Shown here in pieces: positions 1 through 12,026 of a DNA stretch of 64,000 bases (position 1 is the first letter of the stretch; the number at the start of each line of letters is the position of its first letter). The position numbers and the translations under genes are program-made. The DNA is from Symsagittifera roscoffensis (taxonomy: Eukaryota > Xenacoelomorpha > Acoela > Convolutidae), in contig NC_087071.1 in NCBI RefSeq assembly GCF_963678635.1, forward strand, positions 11,671,088 to 11,735,087, given 5' to 3'. The notes under the pieces were generated by a model. That model made no database searches. It was not told the origin of the DNA and saw only the letters and a list, made by a program, of their open reading frames with translations.

Positions 1-486
1 TTTCGCGTTACCAGATGCTCCGGCCCAAAATCACCGAACTCTGACTATTTGGATTCCATACTAAAAAAACCTGTTTACTAGAATTTAATTTTCTCATTCT
101 AAAAATTGCCACCACAGCTTGTCCTGGCTGTAGTTTCACTTTTCTATCTAAAAAATTGGTTACCCTGTTTTCGTCTGTTATTATCCTATTAATCGGTTTC
201 TTAACATACTTCCGGTCCGGGTTTCTAATCCGTATCAGACCGTTGTTCAAGTCAATCATCACAACAAAATTCCTGACGAAATCTCTGCCCAAGATGAATT
301 GGTCGGCGTCGTCCAAATTCTCCACCACCAGGAAGCTCATCCAAAGATCCCGTCCTCCCATGTCGAGAACCGTTATTGGTGTTCTTCCGGCTACGTAGAT
401 CGCTCCTCGATTGGCAGCGGCCAGTCGGAGGTTCGTCGGAATTAGATCTTCCCTCATGAAGCCCATTCTTTCCCAAGTTTTTGTCT
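1..486 (-). pseudogene. Ty3/Gypsy protease-region fragment (second copy)
   Basis: On the minus strand this encodes the part of a Gypsy polyprotein just downstream of the aspartic protease active site. It includes the conserved LVVENLDDADQFILGRDF stretch and the following linker towards reverse transcriptase. It is closely similar to 5816-6303, the equivalent part of element II. A small indel near position 10-20 shifts the frame compared with that copy. It lies directly downstream of the end of element II ORF1, where ORF2 would be expected, so it is out of place. It is either a second element cut by the window edge or the product of a deletion between two tandem copies. No protease DTG motif is left in the fragment itself. 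Confidence 0.8.
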
Positions 487-527
487 TTACAACTTAGTTT
501 TTAGCCTAACAACCTCTAATACGTCAC

Positions 528-1330
528 TCAGCCTATACTTAAGTAATATTTCTGATGTAAACATACTCGTATATTAGTATCAGAGAATATCACGTGTACA
601 AGTGCGTACAATTCCCGAGGATGCAGTCGTCCTCTGTTTGGATCATACACAGGAAGCGAGAGCTCCTTCACGTCCATTTCCACGAGGAAGTCTCTCAACT
701 TCGTCAAGGACAAGACTAGGTTCTCTGGGTCCACGTGCTGCTTATCCGTCGCCCTCGTCACCAAGAAGCATAGGTATTTTCCCGGTATCTGTGACGCCGC
801 CGGAGGTAAGGCCACTATGCCCCCTATCCCTGGTCTTTGCTTCCGAAGGAATTCCACGTTTCTGTTTTCTCTCTTAAAATCTGCCGCTAAGGCTGTCCTA
901 AAACCCATGTCTGCAGTGATTGCTATCGCACATGTTCTGTTTGTGAGTATGAAATCACTGTCTGTTAATATTATGTTACTTGAATACTCATTTGGTAAGT
1001 TAAAATTTGACTCAACTACCCACCCTATGTCAGGTTTCTTAGGTTCTTTGCCTGTTTCTGATTCTAAGTCTCCTGTCTCTCTTGTATTCTTAATTTTTTT
1101 ATTATCAAGTTTTCAGTGTGGGTAAGTCCTACCCCCACTCCCCGGACAAAAATATCCATCGACGTCCCCGTCGATTGCATACCGGGTACCAAATCGAGAT
1201 TGGAAGCCGGATTGAGTAATCGGCCTTCCTTGGCAGCCCAGGAAGGATCATCTCGTTCGGTCTTCATGTATTTTATGCTTTCACGAACTACTTCTTGAAT
1301 TGTGACACTGGTCTCCTCCGGGTCCGACAT
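528..1330 (-). pseudogene. Element II ORF1, C-terminal macrodomain-like part
   Basis: Minus-strand remnant of the polyprotein C-terminus. Residues encoded by about 528-1000 form a macrodomain-like fold signature: an ITDSDF-like first strand, an AIAITADMGF segment, KYLCFLVT, and an LPVYDPNRGR loop followed by a helix and the terminal YYLSIG. Upstream, at 1131-1152, is the conserved RGVGVGL segment, encoded by a G-rich tract. The frame is broken between 908 and 1064 and again near 1300, so this copy cannot make the intact domain. It matches elements I (39108-39570) and III (54862-55318) over its full length. The macrodomain assignment is by motif order and spacing only. Confidence 0.75.
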
Positions 1331-2880
1331 TCAGCCATTCTAAGACACGCAGGTTCGTCGAGCCTTGTTCATATGACTGCTGTTGCTTGTCGTCGAATTC
1401 TACCTCGGGTTTCGACCGGTGGTCGACCCACTCATCATCGTGATCATCGACTATATCAATGTCTTGTGACACAGTTATTTCTTCTAGACCCACTACTTCT
1501 TACACTATCTTCTTCAGATCTATCCTATCCACAACAAAGTCGTCACCGTAAGGGTTATACTTCTTTCTTGGTCTTGTGCCGTCACTCTGACTAGTCTGCA
1601 TCGTGAACGGAAGATCTGGTTCAAAATTCTTGGGAACCTCCATCTGTTCGGGATCCTGCCAATCCTATCGTCCTCTTCGATCACCTCGTTTGGATCCAGG
1701 TCCAGCGGTGTATTCGTTACTTCCTCCACAATTTCGTTTCCATCGTTCTTCTCCCTGGTGCCCTTCTCGTTGACCTCACAAGCAGGATCCATCATTAGAT
1801 AATCCCCTTCTTCCATGTCTGCAGGTATACACCAGTATTCTGTCGATGGATTGTGTGGCTTAATTTTTTCGTAATGAGCGGCTCGACCAGTACTCAGCCT
1901 TAAAAGCGTCCCTCGTGATGCACTTCCGTAATCATGAATGGTCCCCTCCACTTTAGGAGCTTTTTCGTTCCTTTCGGTGGTATAACGTTACCCATACGTA
2001 GTCCCACGCCGAGTAAGCTTTTGCACCAGCTGCTTTCTTGTCGAATTTTGTCCTCTGCCTTGCCTGTGCTTGCTGAGTATTTTGTCTACATAAATCGTTC
2101 AACTCCTGTTGACGCCTGATCACATCTCTCACGTAGACCTGTGGAGACGTTTTCTTTCCCTCATACTCTGTGTAGAAAAAGGTTAAGGGTAAAGACTTCT
2201 CGTGTCCAGTTAGCATCATGTGTGGACTAACTCCAGTGGTGGAGTGTTGTGCTATTATAGGCTCCCATCACCTGTGGAAGGTATCTGTCCCAATCGGTCA
2301 TGTACCTGGAACAATATATTCTCAGCATCGACACTAACGTCCTATTCTGTCTTTCCATTAAGTCATTCGTCTGTGGATGGTATGTCGTGGAGTGAGCCTG
2401 AGCAACCTGTGAGCGTCTCATAAGCTCTTTTGTAAGCTCTCCCACAAAAGCTGTTCCATTATCCGATTGAAACGTCATCGGACAACCATGTCTCGCTATC
2501 CACGTATTGATCAGGTGGTCGCATGTGTCTTCCGTCGAGGCAGTTATGCAGGGCACGGCCTCTGCATACTTCGTGAAATGATCTATCATGACCAACACCT
2601 GATTATAACCACTGTCTGTCATGCATATCTTCTGGTGATCTATCTACACCACCTCGTTGAATTCAGACGACTCCATCGATTGTAAAGGAAATCGCAACTT
2701 CCTTGGATTCTTGACCTGTTGGCATGACAGACATGCTGTTACCCACTTCTCGCATGCCTTTTTCATCCCTTTTTCAGGCCACTCGAAGCGCTTCAGGATC
2801 CTCTGATATACTTTGTCGATCCCCTGATGGCCCATCTGATCATGCGACCTGAATAATAGTTCTGTCTGATAGAGTTACGG
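1331..2880 (-). pseudogene. Element II ORF1, integrase and post-integrase region
   Basis: Minus-strand remnant of the integrase. A zinc-binding HHCC start (GHQGIDKVYQRI ... CLSCQQ) lies at about 2700-2840. The catalytic core (FQSDNGTAF and the LMERQNRT glutamate) lies at about 2227-2620. A chromatin-binding-type SH3/GPF-like tail and the RAAHYEKIKPHN segment lie at about 1860-2220. The conserved loop reading GLVER in element I reads DLMER here. At least four frame breaks or stops interrupt the region, including changes near 1520, 1952, 2225 and 2625, so it is non-functional. Its partner domains lie upstream on the same strand. Confidence 0.85.
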
Positions 2881-4160
2881 CAACACTATCGCGTTATACT
2901 TGTATAGGACTCTGTCTTCTTCTCTTCTTTTGCAAGCCACAATCCCGTCCTTGTTCAAATATAACCTCCCCTCCTTCTGCATGAAGTACTGTCTCAGGAT
3001 ACGGTAACTGTCTTCCTCGAGGTCCCCTTTATCCGGAGAACCATTCTCGATCCACCTTTTCAGGTTGCTTGTCATGCGATCATTTCTATGCGCCCTTAGA
3101 AGATCCGAGAGTCTGTATCTCGCCTTCAAGTACGTCTTCTTGACCCTCATCTGACTATTCAGCTCATTGGGCTGGTGTGTGTCTTCTTCCATCTTAACGC
3201 ACCAAACTTTCGCCAGCGGCTGTGTTTCTTGCTTGAACGGCTGAAGATCAGTCCTGACTACCTCTTTTTGTGACAACAGACTTATCGAACGTTTCGATAC
3301 CGCTATTGTTTCCAAATCATCCGCTGCGTTGTCAAAGACTCTTTCGCTTGGTATAAGGTAGCGATCACTGTCAGGATCCTGGTACACCTCTCTATCCAGA
3401 TCCCTTGCACGAGTTTCTACTAGTAGTGTGTGGATTGCTAGTTCAGACAGTTCTGATCCCGAGCTCGAGTTCCTGTCTGAATAGGTGTCAATTCCTGAGT
3501 TTCGGGATTTGTCATCTGTTGAAGAGGTTGTGATGGAGTCTGCATTCTCCTCCAGATCATGTCTGTGCCTTCTTCGCATCCATCTGAACTCCCCGGACTA
3601 AACCTTGTTCCCCAGGTCCTGTTTCTCATCAGGAACTTTTTCATCTAACTCAGTTTCCCCGGACAAACTTTCTTGTCCCGGGTGTTGATCTTGTACTCGC
3701 TGGCACTTCTCATCGTTCGTCTCCCCGGACAAACAATCTTGCAGCAGGTTTTGTTCTACCTTCTCACCTTCTTTATCCTGGTCCACAAAGGTAACGGTTT
3801 TCCTTCGCGTACTGCTTCCCTGTCTTTCCGTCCGTAAGAAGTACTGGTTAAAACCTCGTGTGGTATTGAGGAAACTAGTTGCTGAACTATTGTCCTACAA
3901 TCCCTCTCGTTCTCTTCGTGTTGTCGTCTGGACGGTTGCCCTGGAATTGGATGTCCAGACTTATCCAACCATCTCGTTAAAGGAAGCGCTTCATAAGTTT
4001 CTTTGTCCAGAAACAAAAATCCTTCCTTTATTTCTGCCTGATTGGCTTGCTTCTGCTCCAATCTTTCATAGAACTCAATTTTTTGTTGAGGCTGTCAGCA
4101 TTCTGATGTTTGTCACGCATTCTGTGTTCGATAATCATATGGTAGCCATCAAATCTTACT
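2875..4160 (-). pseudogene. Element II ORF1, acidic spacer between RNase H and integrase
   Basis: This minus-strand stretch corresponds to the long Ser/Glu/Asp-rich linker of the polyprotein. It ends in the RYRSDLLRAHRN-type segment and the EEDSYRILRQYF helix that precede the integrase zinc finger. It contains three copies of the plus-strand motif CCCCGGAC (near 3590, 3656 and 3723), which encode Leu-Ser-Gly-Glu on the minus strand. Several frames are needed to read across it, so it is a pseudogene. I do not recognise an enzymatic domain in the spacer. Confidence 0.7.
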
Positions 4161-4162
4161 AT

Positions 4163-5303
4163 CTATCTACCAATATGACTCTGATCCATCGAGTAGGTCT
4201 TCAACCAGGGTAACGCTCTGTTGTCTACGCGTAACTTAAAGGGAGTGCTCCCCAAATATGCGCGGTATTTTTCCACAAATGTGACTACTGCAAACATTTC
4301 TGCTTTTGGTGCGCCATATTTCATCTCAGTGTCACTCAAGACCTTGCTGCCGTATGCAATGGGACGGAGAACCGTTCTTCCATTCCATTCTTGCTCCTGA
4401 TGCAATATTCCTGAGATGGCTACTACTGATGTGTCTGTGTCAAGAACATACATGCCCTTTTACGTAGGCATGCCTAGCACTGGCGCTTCGCACAGTTCCC
4501 GCTTTATGTTCTCGAAGGCAACTTGTGCTTCATCGTTCCATTCGAACTTTTCCCCTTTGTTGCGCATCAGCTTCTGCATCGGATACACCTTGTCCGCATA
4601 TCCTTTTATGAACTCCCGGTAGTAGTTGGCAAATCCTAGGAAGCTCAGGAGCTGTGTGTCCGTTCTGGGAGCCTTCCATGTCAACACTGCTTCTACTGCT
4701 TCCGGGTCCGGCCTCACACCATGCCTGTCCACCATTCTTCCCAGGTACTTGATTGAATCCCTAAGGATTTCACGTTTCGATGGTTTGCACTTCAAGCCTG
4801 CTCTTTTCATGCATCCAAAGACCTCATCGAGCCGATCAATATGGTCATCCAGGGTTGGTGTCGGTATGACCACGTCGTCCACGTAACACATCACAAGGTT
4901 CCCGTACTTCTTTGTCACTCTGGTCAAAGCCTGAGCCATCAGTCTTTGAAAAGTTGCCGTTGCGTTGTACAAGCCGAAGGGCATCCTCTTCCACTGGTAC
5001 AACCCTAATTCGCATGCGAATCCGGTTTTTTCTCTGTCCTTCTTCCCCAGAGGGACCTGTCAGAAGGCAGAACCCAAGTCCAATGTGGTGAAGAACTTGG
5101 CGTCACCAAGCTTAGAGAGGCTCTCGTCTAGTCGCGGTATCGAGTACGCAACTTTTATCGTTACCGCGTTCAAGTAACGAAAGTCGCAACAAAACCTAAG
5201 CTGCCCCTTTCTTTTTTGCCATTACTACACCGCAAGCCCATGGCGATTTAGAGGGTTCTATCATGTCGTATTTGAGCATCATTTTCATTTCCGCTCGACA
5301 CGC
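4163..5303 (-). pseudogene. Element II ORF1, reverse transcriptase and RNase H
   Basis: Minus-strand Gypsy reverse transcriptase and RNase H. The palm motif CYVDDVV is intact at about 4875-4895, preceded by WKRMPFGLYNATATFQRL and followed by YLGRMVDRHG and FLGFANYYREFIKGY. RNase H residues begin near 4440 with LDTDTSVVAISGILHQEQEW and reach VDNRALPWLKTY. Frame breaks near 4455 and just above 5000 separate the blocks. The RT N-terminal part reads through another frame up to 5303, where it joins the protease block. The nearest relative in the window is the same region of element I. Confidence 0.9.
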
Positions 5304-7538
5304 TTACGACTTGTGTGGCGTCATTCGTCTTGCGCCTGCCCTATGGGGAACGGCACCCTCTTCAAGTTCGATTTCGTGTTCGACGAAACTACAACAACTG
5401 ATATCCGCCTTATGTTTTGTAAACACATCTGCGTTCCGATTTAAGAGGCCCTGCAATTTTTCGAAATCTCCCTCACCTATTTTCCCTTCTAAATGTTCTA
5501 TCTCTGGCAAAACCGGTTTGTCAGATTCTAGTTCATATGACGAGGGGCGTTCCGGAAAATTCGAGCAGCTCGATAAGCCGTCGTCCGTTTCGGATTTCAT
5601 TGAAAACAATTTTTGAATAGATTTTAATTCATTAATCCTCTTTAAAATTTTATATTTATTGGCATGATAAGGACAATCTTTCACACTATGTTTCTTCAAG
5701 TTTTGTGTTTCTTCATAGTCGGTCCTCATCGGCAAAGCGTAACCAAGCTTCTTTCCAAGCTGCGTTGAAACCGTGGTGTCCAGTATGTTCAATAACACAC
5801 TGACACACAGTCCATTTCGCGTTATCGAGAAGCTCCGGCCTAAAATCACCGAACTCTGACTATTTGGATTCGGTACTAAACAAACCTGTTTACTAGCACT
5901 TAACGAATTTAAATTTCTCATTCTAAAAATTGCAACCACAGCCTGTCCTGGCTGTAGTTTCACTTTTTTATCTAAAAAAATTGGTACCTTGTTTTCGTCT
6001 GTTATTATCCTATTAATAGGTTTCATAATATACTTCCGGTCCGGGTTTCTAATCCGTATCAGACCGTTGTTCAAGTCAATCATCACGGCAAAATTCCCGA
6101 CGAAATCTCTGCCCAAGATGAATTGGTCGGCGTCGTCCAAATTCTCCACCACCAGAAAGCTCATCCAATGATCCCGTCCTCCCATGTAGAGAACCGTTAT
6201 TGGTGTTCTTCCGGCTACGTAGATCGCTCCTCGATTGGCGGCGTCCAGTCGGAGATTCGTTGGAATCAGATCTTCCGTCGTGAAGCCCATTCTTTCCCAA
6301 GTTTTTATTGGCATCACACTCACTACCGCCCCTGTGTCCAGAAGCCCTGTGACTCCGATTTTCTTTCCGTTGGTGTCGAGCAGATGTGCGGTCACATCTG
6401 CTTCATACCCAATGTGTTCTGCATCGTGTTCCATCATGGCGTCATGGCCTATCCTGCGGACTTTGAGTTCCTCCTCACCCAAATAGATCTGCCCTATCTG
6501 GTCACTGTCTGTTGTTACATAAGTCCCAGTGTAGATACTGATCCCATCCACGTTCAGCATCACTTGATACGGCCCATAGACCTCCAGGTAGCGTCCATGA
6601 AGTTTCTTTGTGCGAGGGCCACCCGTTGTTAGTAGTGCTCGCACAGCTCTCGACTCAGTGCGTGGCTCCACCTGCCTCAGATAATCTGCATCTGTGTCCA
6701 AATGCATCAAAGTGAACTCGGATGGTTCACTCAGATTTCTGATTACCTGGTGTCCAGCTACTGAGATTATCGAATGTATCTTACTTCCTTGTGGCACCAT
6801 GCCGAACCTCTGACCGGAGATCACATTAAGTTTCATGCTCAATTTGCTTGGTGCTTTAGTCTCCTCTACCTCCGTTGCTTCGAAGGTATTTAGTTGCTCC
6901 TGTAGTTTCTCATTCTCAAGTTCGATTTTCATTTTTTGTTCGATCTCTTTCGTCACCAGTTCCTGCTGCACTCTATTTAGAGCATCCCTCGCGGCTGCGC
7001 TATAATCAATCTTGAAGTCATCGGCCGCAGTCACTGGCTCCGGTTCACGTGTTTCTTCAGTTACCGCTCGCATTTTCGTCGTCGCCAGCTCTTGCGGTTT
7101 ATCTTTTCTGCGCGCCTCCGCTTCACTCAACAGGCGAGCCTTGCTGGCTTTCGCTCCTGATAAAGCTTCCTCATGCCTTGAATGCTTGATGTCTGCCACT
7201 GCATCCCTGAATTGCGGACAATCTGATTTATAATGACCTTCCAAGTTGCAAAAGAAACACCTTGGGCCGAATTTCGCAATTACTCCTCTCATGAAATCCT
7301 CATGGTCAACTTCAGACGCATCTTCGTCCTCGAGGCTAAAGCCTATTGCTTTCATGCCCTGTTTGTAAGTTGGGCATGCTGACACATAATGGTCCGTTGA
7401 ACTGCAATTGGCACAAGAATGTCTCTTGTCCATATCATCCCCCGGTTTGTACCAATTGTTCCCTTGGTTTGCTGGTCCGTTGTTAAAGTTTCCATAATTG
7501 TTCTTATAGTATCCAGATCTCGAAGGAGGTTTCAACAA
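5304..7538 (-). pseudogene. Element II ORF1, zinc knuckles, protease and linker
   Basis: A 744-codon open stretch of the decayed polyprotein. From its N-terminal side it holds two CCHC-type zinc knuckles (CANCSSTDHYVSAC and CFFCNLEGHYKSDC) and a Glu/Lys-rich helical region around residues 170-230. An aspartic protease follows, with its active site at LLDTGAVVSVMP (plus-strand 6310-6350), then the linker that leads into the RT at ARRMTPHKS. Gypsy gag and protease usually sit in this order. The stretch is bounded by a frameshift with the upstream gag (7538/7551) and another with the RT. This is the best-preserved part of element II. Confidence 0.9.
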
Positions 7539-7550
7539 AAGATATTCTTT

Positions 7551-9098
7551 TTAATTGAGCCTCAACTCCTCTGGTGTTGGCGCATTGGTTGATAGTGGTG
7601 TGTAATGCGTTGCTAGCATGGTTCGAATTTCATCATTCTTCACACCATCGATGAACTTTGAGGCTACTGCCAGGTTCATCCTTCGGTTCGACCCATCCGG
7701 TTGGCTGCGTCTTCTCAACATTTCCAAGTCATCTAGAAACTTTTCTATCGTTTCATCTTCTCGTTGCCTCCGTTTCTCGAAGCGCTTCATCGCTTGGTGC
7801 CCCTGCACCCCTGATGCAAAACGGTTCAACAAGATTTCGAAGATTTTCTTGGCTGTGTCACGCTGATATTGCTTCATGGCCATGACACAGTTCAGGGCTG
7901 TCCCTTCCATGTTAATGGTGAGTGCACTGCACTCTTGTCTTTCCGACAAGTCCTCTTCTTCGAAATGCAGTTTCATTACCTCTATCCAGGTATCAATACA
8001 GCCATCAGATTCGTCTTTGTAGCATCTTGGTTTCTTAAAGACTCTTCTGGACTTCTCACTGCGTTCATTGGTTTTGGATAACCTTGTAAGGAATGTCTCT
8101 AAAGACCTGTTTAGGGGTTCAAAGGCTATGGCCAGTGCCGTAGCATCTCTCGAGTGCCCCGCCTGAGTGTCATCACACCTTGTTAAAAGCTCTGTATTCG
8201 GTGCATCCCTGCAATCCGAATCGCCGTGCGTGTTTCCCCCTTGGCCCACATAACTCCTCCCTCGGCTCGCATGTCTCCTGTTACCGGAATCATCTCTCCC
8301 AGTCGCATGTGTGCCTTGCGTTGGTCGTTCGTTAGAGGTCTGTCTGTTCCACTTTGAACTTGCTCTACTGTTCGGGCCCCATGTTCTATTATCCCTTGTG
8401 GCGTAACCTGATGAACTGCCCCTACCTCTAGTTGATCCATATGTCCTCCTCCTTTGATGTCATTGAAGTTCACCTTCGGCTCCCTGCTGGGACCTCCCGA
8501 GTTCGGTTCCTCTTCTTCTAGTCCACTCTTGCTGCCTAGTAGCCCATCCAACCTATCCATGATAGCCTGAGTTCGCTTCTCCATCATCGCATCTATCTTT
8601 GTGTCAAGAGTCCCAAGAGACTGCTCTTGCTGAATTCTTAAATTCTCCATGTCGTCTCTTCAGCGTAACTCTCTCTGTTTCGCTTCTCTTGTCATCCGCG
8701 ACAAGTTCATCGCTATGTGCTCGTCCGTTCTTTCTTTCAAGCGTTTTTCGCTCCTACCAACTTCTTGTCTATTGCGGTTTATTTCTTCCCGCAGAATTTC
8801 TCTTTCAATGCGAACTGCTCTTTCTAGTTCACTAATTCTTATGGACATCTGTTCATTTTGTTCTCCTATACTGCCCACTATGTTGTTCAAGGATTCTTCT
8901 AATGCTGCCCCGTTATCCACGAGTGGCGTCACTAGTGACGGTGTCACCCTGTCGGCCCCATGTAGCTTCGTGCTGGTCGAGATTCCGGCCTTGACTCTCT
9001 GCCTCGACGTCTTTTCATTATCCACTTCAGGATCCGCCAATGCATTGCCTAGCCCTTTGTTTCCACTCTCCCCAGTTCGCGGGTTGAATTTGTCATAA
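7551..9098 (-). pseudogene. Element II ORF1, gag N-terminus and capsid-like region
   Basis: Three overlapping minus-strand frames make up the gag region. The N-terminus (about 8660-9098) is a Glu/Arg/Lys-rich coiled coil. The middle (8183-8650) continues it and is low in complexity. The 7551-8249 frame is the capsid-like part with SDGCIDTWIEVMKLHFEEEDL and RFEKRRQREDETIEKFLDDLEMLRRR-type segments, also present in elements I (residues about 522-702) and III. Gag builds the particle around the element RNA. Stops or shifts at about 8655 and 8215 disrupt it. The start codon is unclear because the frame is open upstream to about 9098. Confidence 0.8.
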
Positions 9099-9454
9099 TC
9101 GCGAAGCCGCGAATTCGATTGCTAGTGACTCTATAGTTTGACTATCAATAATAATGACACAACACAATAAATTTCACAAGATTCTATTAAATAGTGACCA
9201 CGAATCCCTGTTTGTTATCAGAGTAAAGCTTGTATATAATTTATTCACACTAACCGATTATCGGTCTTAAGATCTGAGCACTACCACAATATGATGTTAT
9301 CAGTCAATTTAAAAGATAGTGTACTCAGTACCCAATCAAGCACAAATTATGTTGATTAAAAAAAAATTTTTTTTTTAAAGAACAAGAATACCTCTTTGAA
9401 AAACGCATGTGTATTGTACTTTTAGTCGGTCGCAGTACAATAGTCGAACTTGTC

Positions 9455-9620
9455 TTTTAAAGAAAAAGCTTCCCTGCATGGTGTTGCACCAAACAGACAA
9501 AACTTTGAAGGCAGTAATTTTCTCAAGTGGGCGTCTCTTGCACCCACCGAGTACTGAGTTACCTATCTGCCTTCGGACTGCCCGAGCAAGACCTACTAAA
9601 ATCCTCAGGGCAGTCACTTT
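9455..9620 (-). ncRNA. Structured leader RNA element, element II copy
   Basis: This is homologous to the two tandem units at 49010-49370 in element I. Pairings visible here are GAAGGCAG (9507-9514) with CTGCCTTC (9567-9574), an inner hairpin around GTGGG and CCCAC (9526-9548), CTGCC (9578-9582) with GGCAG (9609-9613), and a small TGGTG/CACCA hairpin at 9479-9491. The same pairings exist in the element I copies with different bases. That points to selection on the folded RNA rather than on sequence. The function is unknown; an IRES, packaging or dimerisation signal is possible by position. Confidence 0.7.
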
Positions 9621-9849
9621 TCACCAAAACGTATTGGGTTTCAATTTCAATCCACACCAATGAATTACGCTCTTTTTAGTTTAGACTTAGTGTCGCGAAT
9701 ATCCGAGTTCGGACCTGTTCTGTTTTGGTCTGGTCTTTATTGAAAGGCAAGTTACCAGTGCAGTCACTGATTCCTAGCCTGTCTGCTAATAACCTAATAC
9801 CTCTCACTATAATCTTTTCTTGTGTTTACCTAAGTCCTTTAATAAAATA

Positions 9850-10110
9850 ATACCCCTTTGGATTGGCAAAAATAGGACCTTCCGGATTGGCAAAAATAGG
9901 ACCCCTCCTGATTGGCAAAACTTAGACCCCCCCGGATTGAGACCCCTCTGAGTTAAGAATTATAGGACTCCTCCGCATTGGGACGCCTCCGGTTTTGTGA
10001 AAACAAGCCCCCTCCGGTTTGGGACCCCTTGGAGTTAAAAAAAAATTTGGACCCCTCCGGATTGGGAGCCCTTTGGTTTTGTAAAAATAGCTTTTCGGAG
10101 ATTTCCTTCT
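9850..10110. repeat. Degenerate tandem array, CCGGATTGGCAAAAATAGGA type
   Basis: About eight imperfect units built on CCCCTCCGGATTGG followed by an A-rich spacer lie here. Single copies of the CCTCCGGATT core recur at 10195, 10762, 11480 and inside the LTR at 12512. The array is specific to element II. No reading frame of interest crosses it. Confidence 0.7.
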
Positions 10111-11230
10111 TTCAACCTATACCCATCCGGATACGTTCTCCGATGCTATTATGCTTTTTAAATTAACTAGGAAGGGTATATAATGCTTTCCTAGACCCTC
10201 CCGGATTGAAGTTAAACCTCTTATTTAACAATTCACGCTAACGGTGAAGGGTCTTATCGCTAGCCTAACTTCGGCTCGATTAAGGTTTTCTTGTGCCTTT
10301 AGCCTTCCCTTTCCGTCTAGAACAGCCTAAAGTTACTTTATTCAACCGCTATTACCTTTTGGTAGGGGTGTAAGGGCTTTCCTTAAAAAAATTTATAAAA
10401 CGTGAAGGGTCTACACTCACAAATTGGTGAGTTTGCGAAAAAACAATATCAAAAACTTTTTACGCTAACTTTTTCGAAAAACGTTTGTCCCTATCAGTAA
10501 GCTCAGCTAATGTTTGATCTATTGAAACAAAGATCAACTGAATCTGTCCAGTTGTTCTAAAGTTATTAACCAAAACGTCTTTTTTCTAAAGTCAAAAAAT
10601 TTCTCTCTTAAAGGTTCCGCCTAACTTTTTCCGCAATTCTGTTCTTGTCGACCTAAAAATTATTGATCCGAGCTCAGAAGGCCTATACTCTTCTAGTTTA
10701 ATGCCAAAGACCCGATCTAAAACGCTTTAGCTGAAAAAATTTGCGAAAAACTATGCTACCTAGACCCCTCCGGATTGATGAATCCACCAAATCAAACACG
10801 TTAAGTTCGATTTCTCTGCAACCCGGAAGGCTTTCGGGTAGCGGGTTTTAAAACTTGTAGATTCACTAGTGAACGTTGTCCGAACAACTATTTTAACTGT
10901 CCTAACTCAAAAATTTCAAAAAATTTTCTGAATTTATAGTGTTCCGTTTTCTCAAACATCACGAAAATTCGGTTTTTGGTTCCAAAATAGTTCCAACCAC
11001 TTCCGAACTAAACTTAACCGGTTCTATCTAGTATAGTCATGTAGTTACGATGTAACAAACTAATTTAGTTTTTTTTCCGCTTCAAAAAACAACGATATTT
11101 CAAAATATCGCTATTTTGACCCTAAAAACCCGTCTTTTACTGTGTTTTTCACTGAAAAACGATATAAGAATACTAATATAGGCTATATAAGTAATAATAT
11201 TAGTGTTACTATACCCCTTCGGGTTTGTTT

Positions 11231-11263
11231 AATATCCGAATTAAGGTGCTTAACTCGGATATT
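11231..11263 (-). ncRNA. Leader hairpin, element II
   Basis: AATATCCGA pairs with TCGGATATT over 9 bp. After a single mismatch, TTAAG pairs with CTTAA around a three-base loop. The counterpart in element I is at 50930-50962. Confidence 0.65.
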
Positions 11264-12014
11264 CGCAGTTCGGTGAAGGGTCACTACAGTGCAGCACTGT
11301 CGAGCCCCCACAGATTACTATCTTAATTTTTGTACCAAAAGGGATACAAAACTCGTTAACGATACCCAACAGTCGATTGTTGTTGTCATTGAGCCCCTTC
11401 TTGTTGCTCCTTGTACTGCTTACCGGATCAGTCTTCTCCCAAGACCCCTCAGAGTTGAGCGCAAATCAGCTGACCCTTCCGGATTGAGCGCAATTTATCA
11501 TTAACGTGCTTAAATGCTCAAATAACCCTACAGTACAAGCCTCACAAACGGGCCACAAAATTGATCGTAATGATCCTGACTGATATAAATGCTTGTAACA
11601 ACAATATATCTATCAACAACAAACGGGAGGGTCGGATCACGTCTTGTCTGCGGGGATGATTTCTACTGATTTTTTTTTACTTTTTTTTTACTGTTTTTGG
11701 TATTTTCGGTTACTTTTTGTGTTTTTTGTTTTTTTCTTGGGTACAATACTACTTTTTGTTTGGTTATTTATATATCTTTAAGTGTTTTTGGTCACAAACC
11801 TCTCAGGGAACGAGGGGATGGCCGATCCCCCCACCCTTCCTGATTCGTGAAAGTTTGGTCTTAACTAGGTTAAAAAGCTATTCACGGTAATCCGGAAGAC
11901 TTCCGCGTTCCGAACTACTCTTCCGCCCCGGCGGTTTAGGTCTATTAATGGCGTTAATGTTGCGGAGTGCTCGTTAACGGTTCTGCCGGTCCTGATGTTA
12001 AAAAAGAAAAACAT

Positions 12015-12026
12015 CCAGGAGCGCCA
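12015..12026 (-). promoter_or_regulatory. Primer binding site candidate, element II
   Basis: In the sense direction this reads TGGCGCTCCTGG, starting 12 nt inside the LTR edge. TGG is what pairs with the CCA end of a tRNA primer. The same string sits at the same offset in elements I and III. I could not assign the tRNA. Confidence 0.65.
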
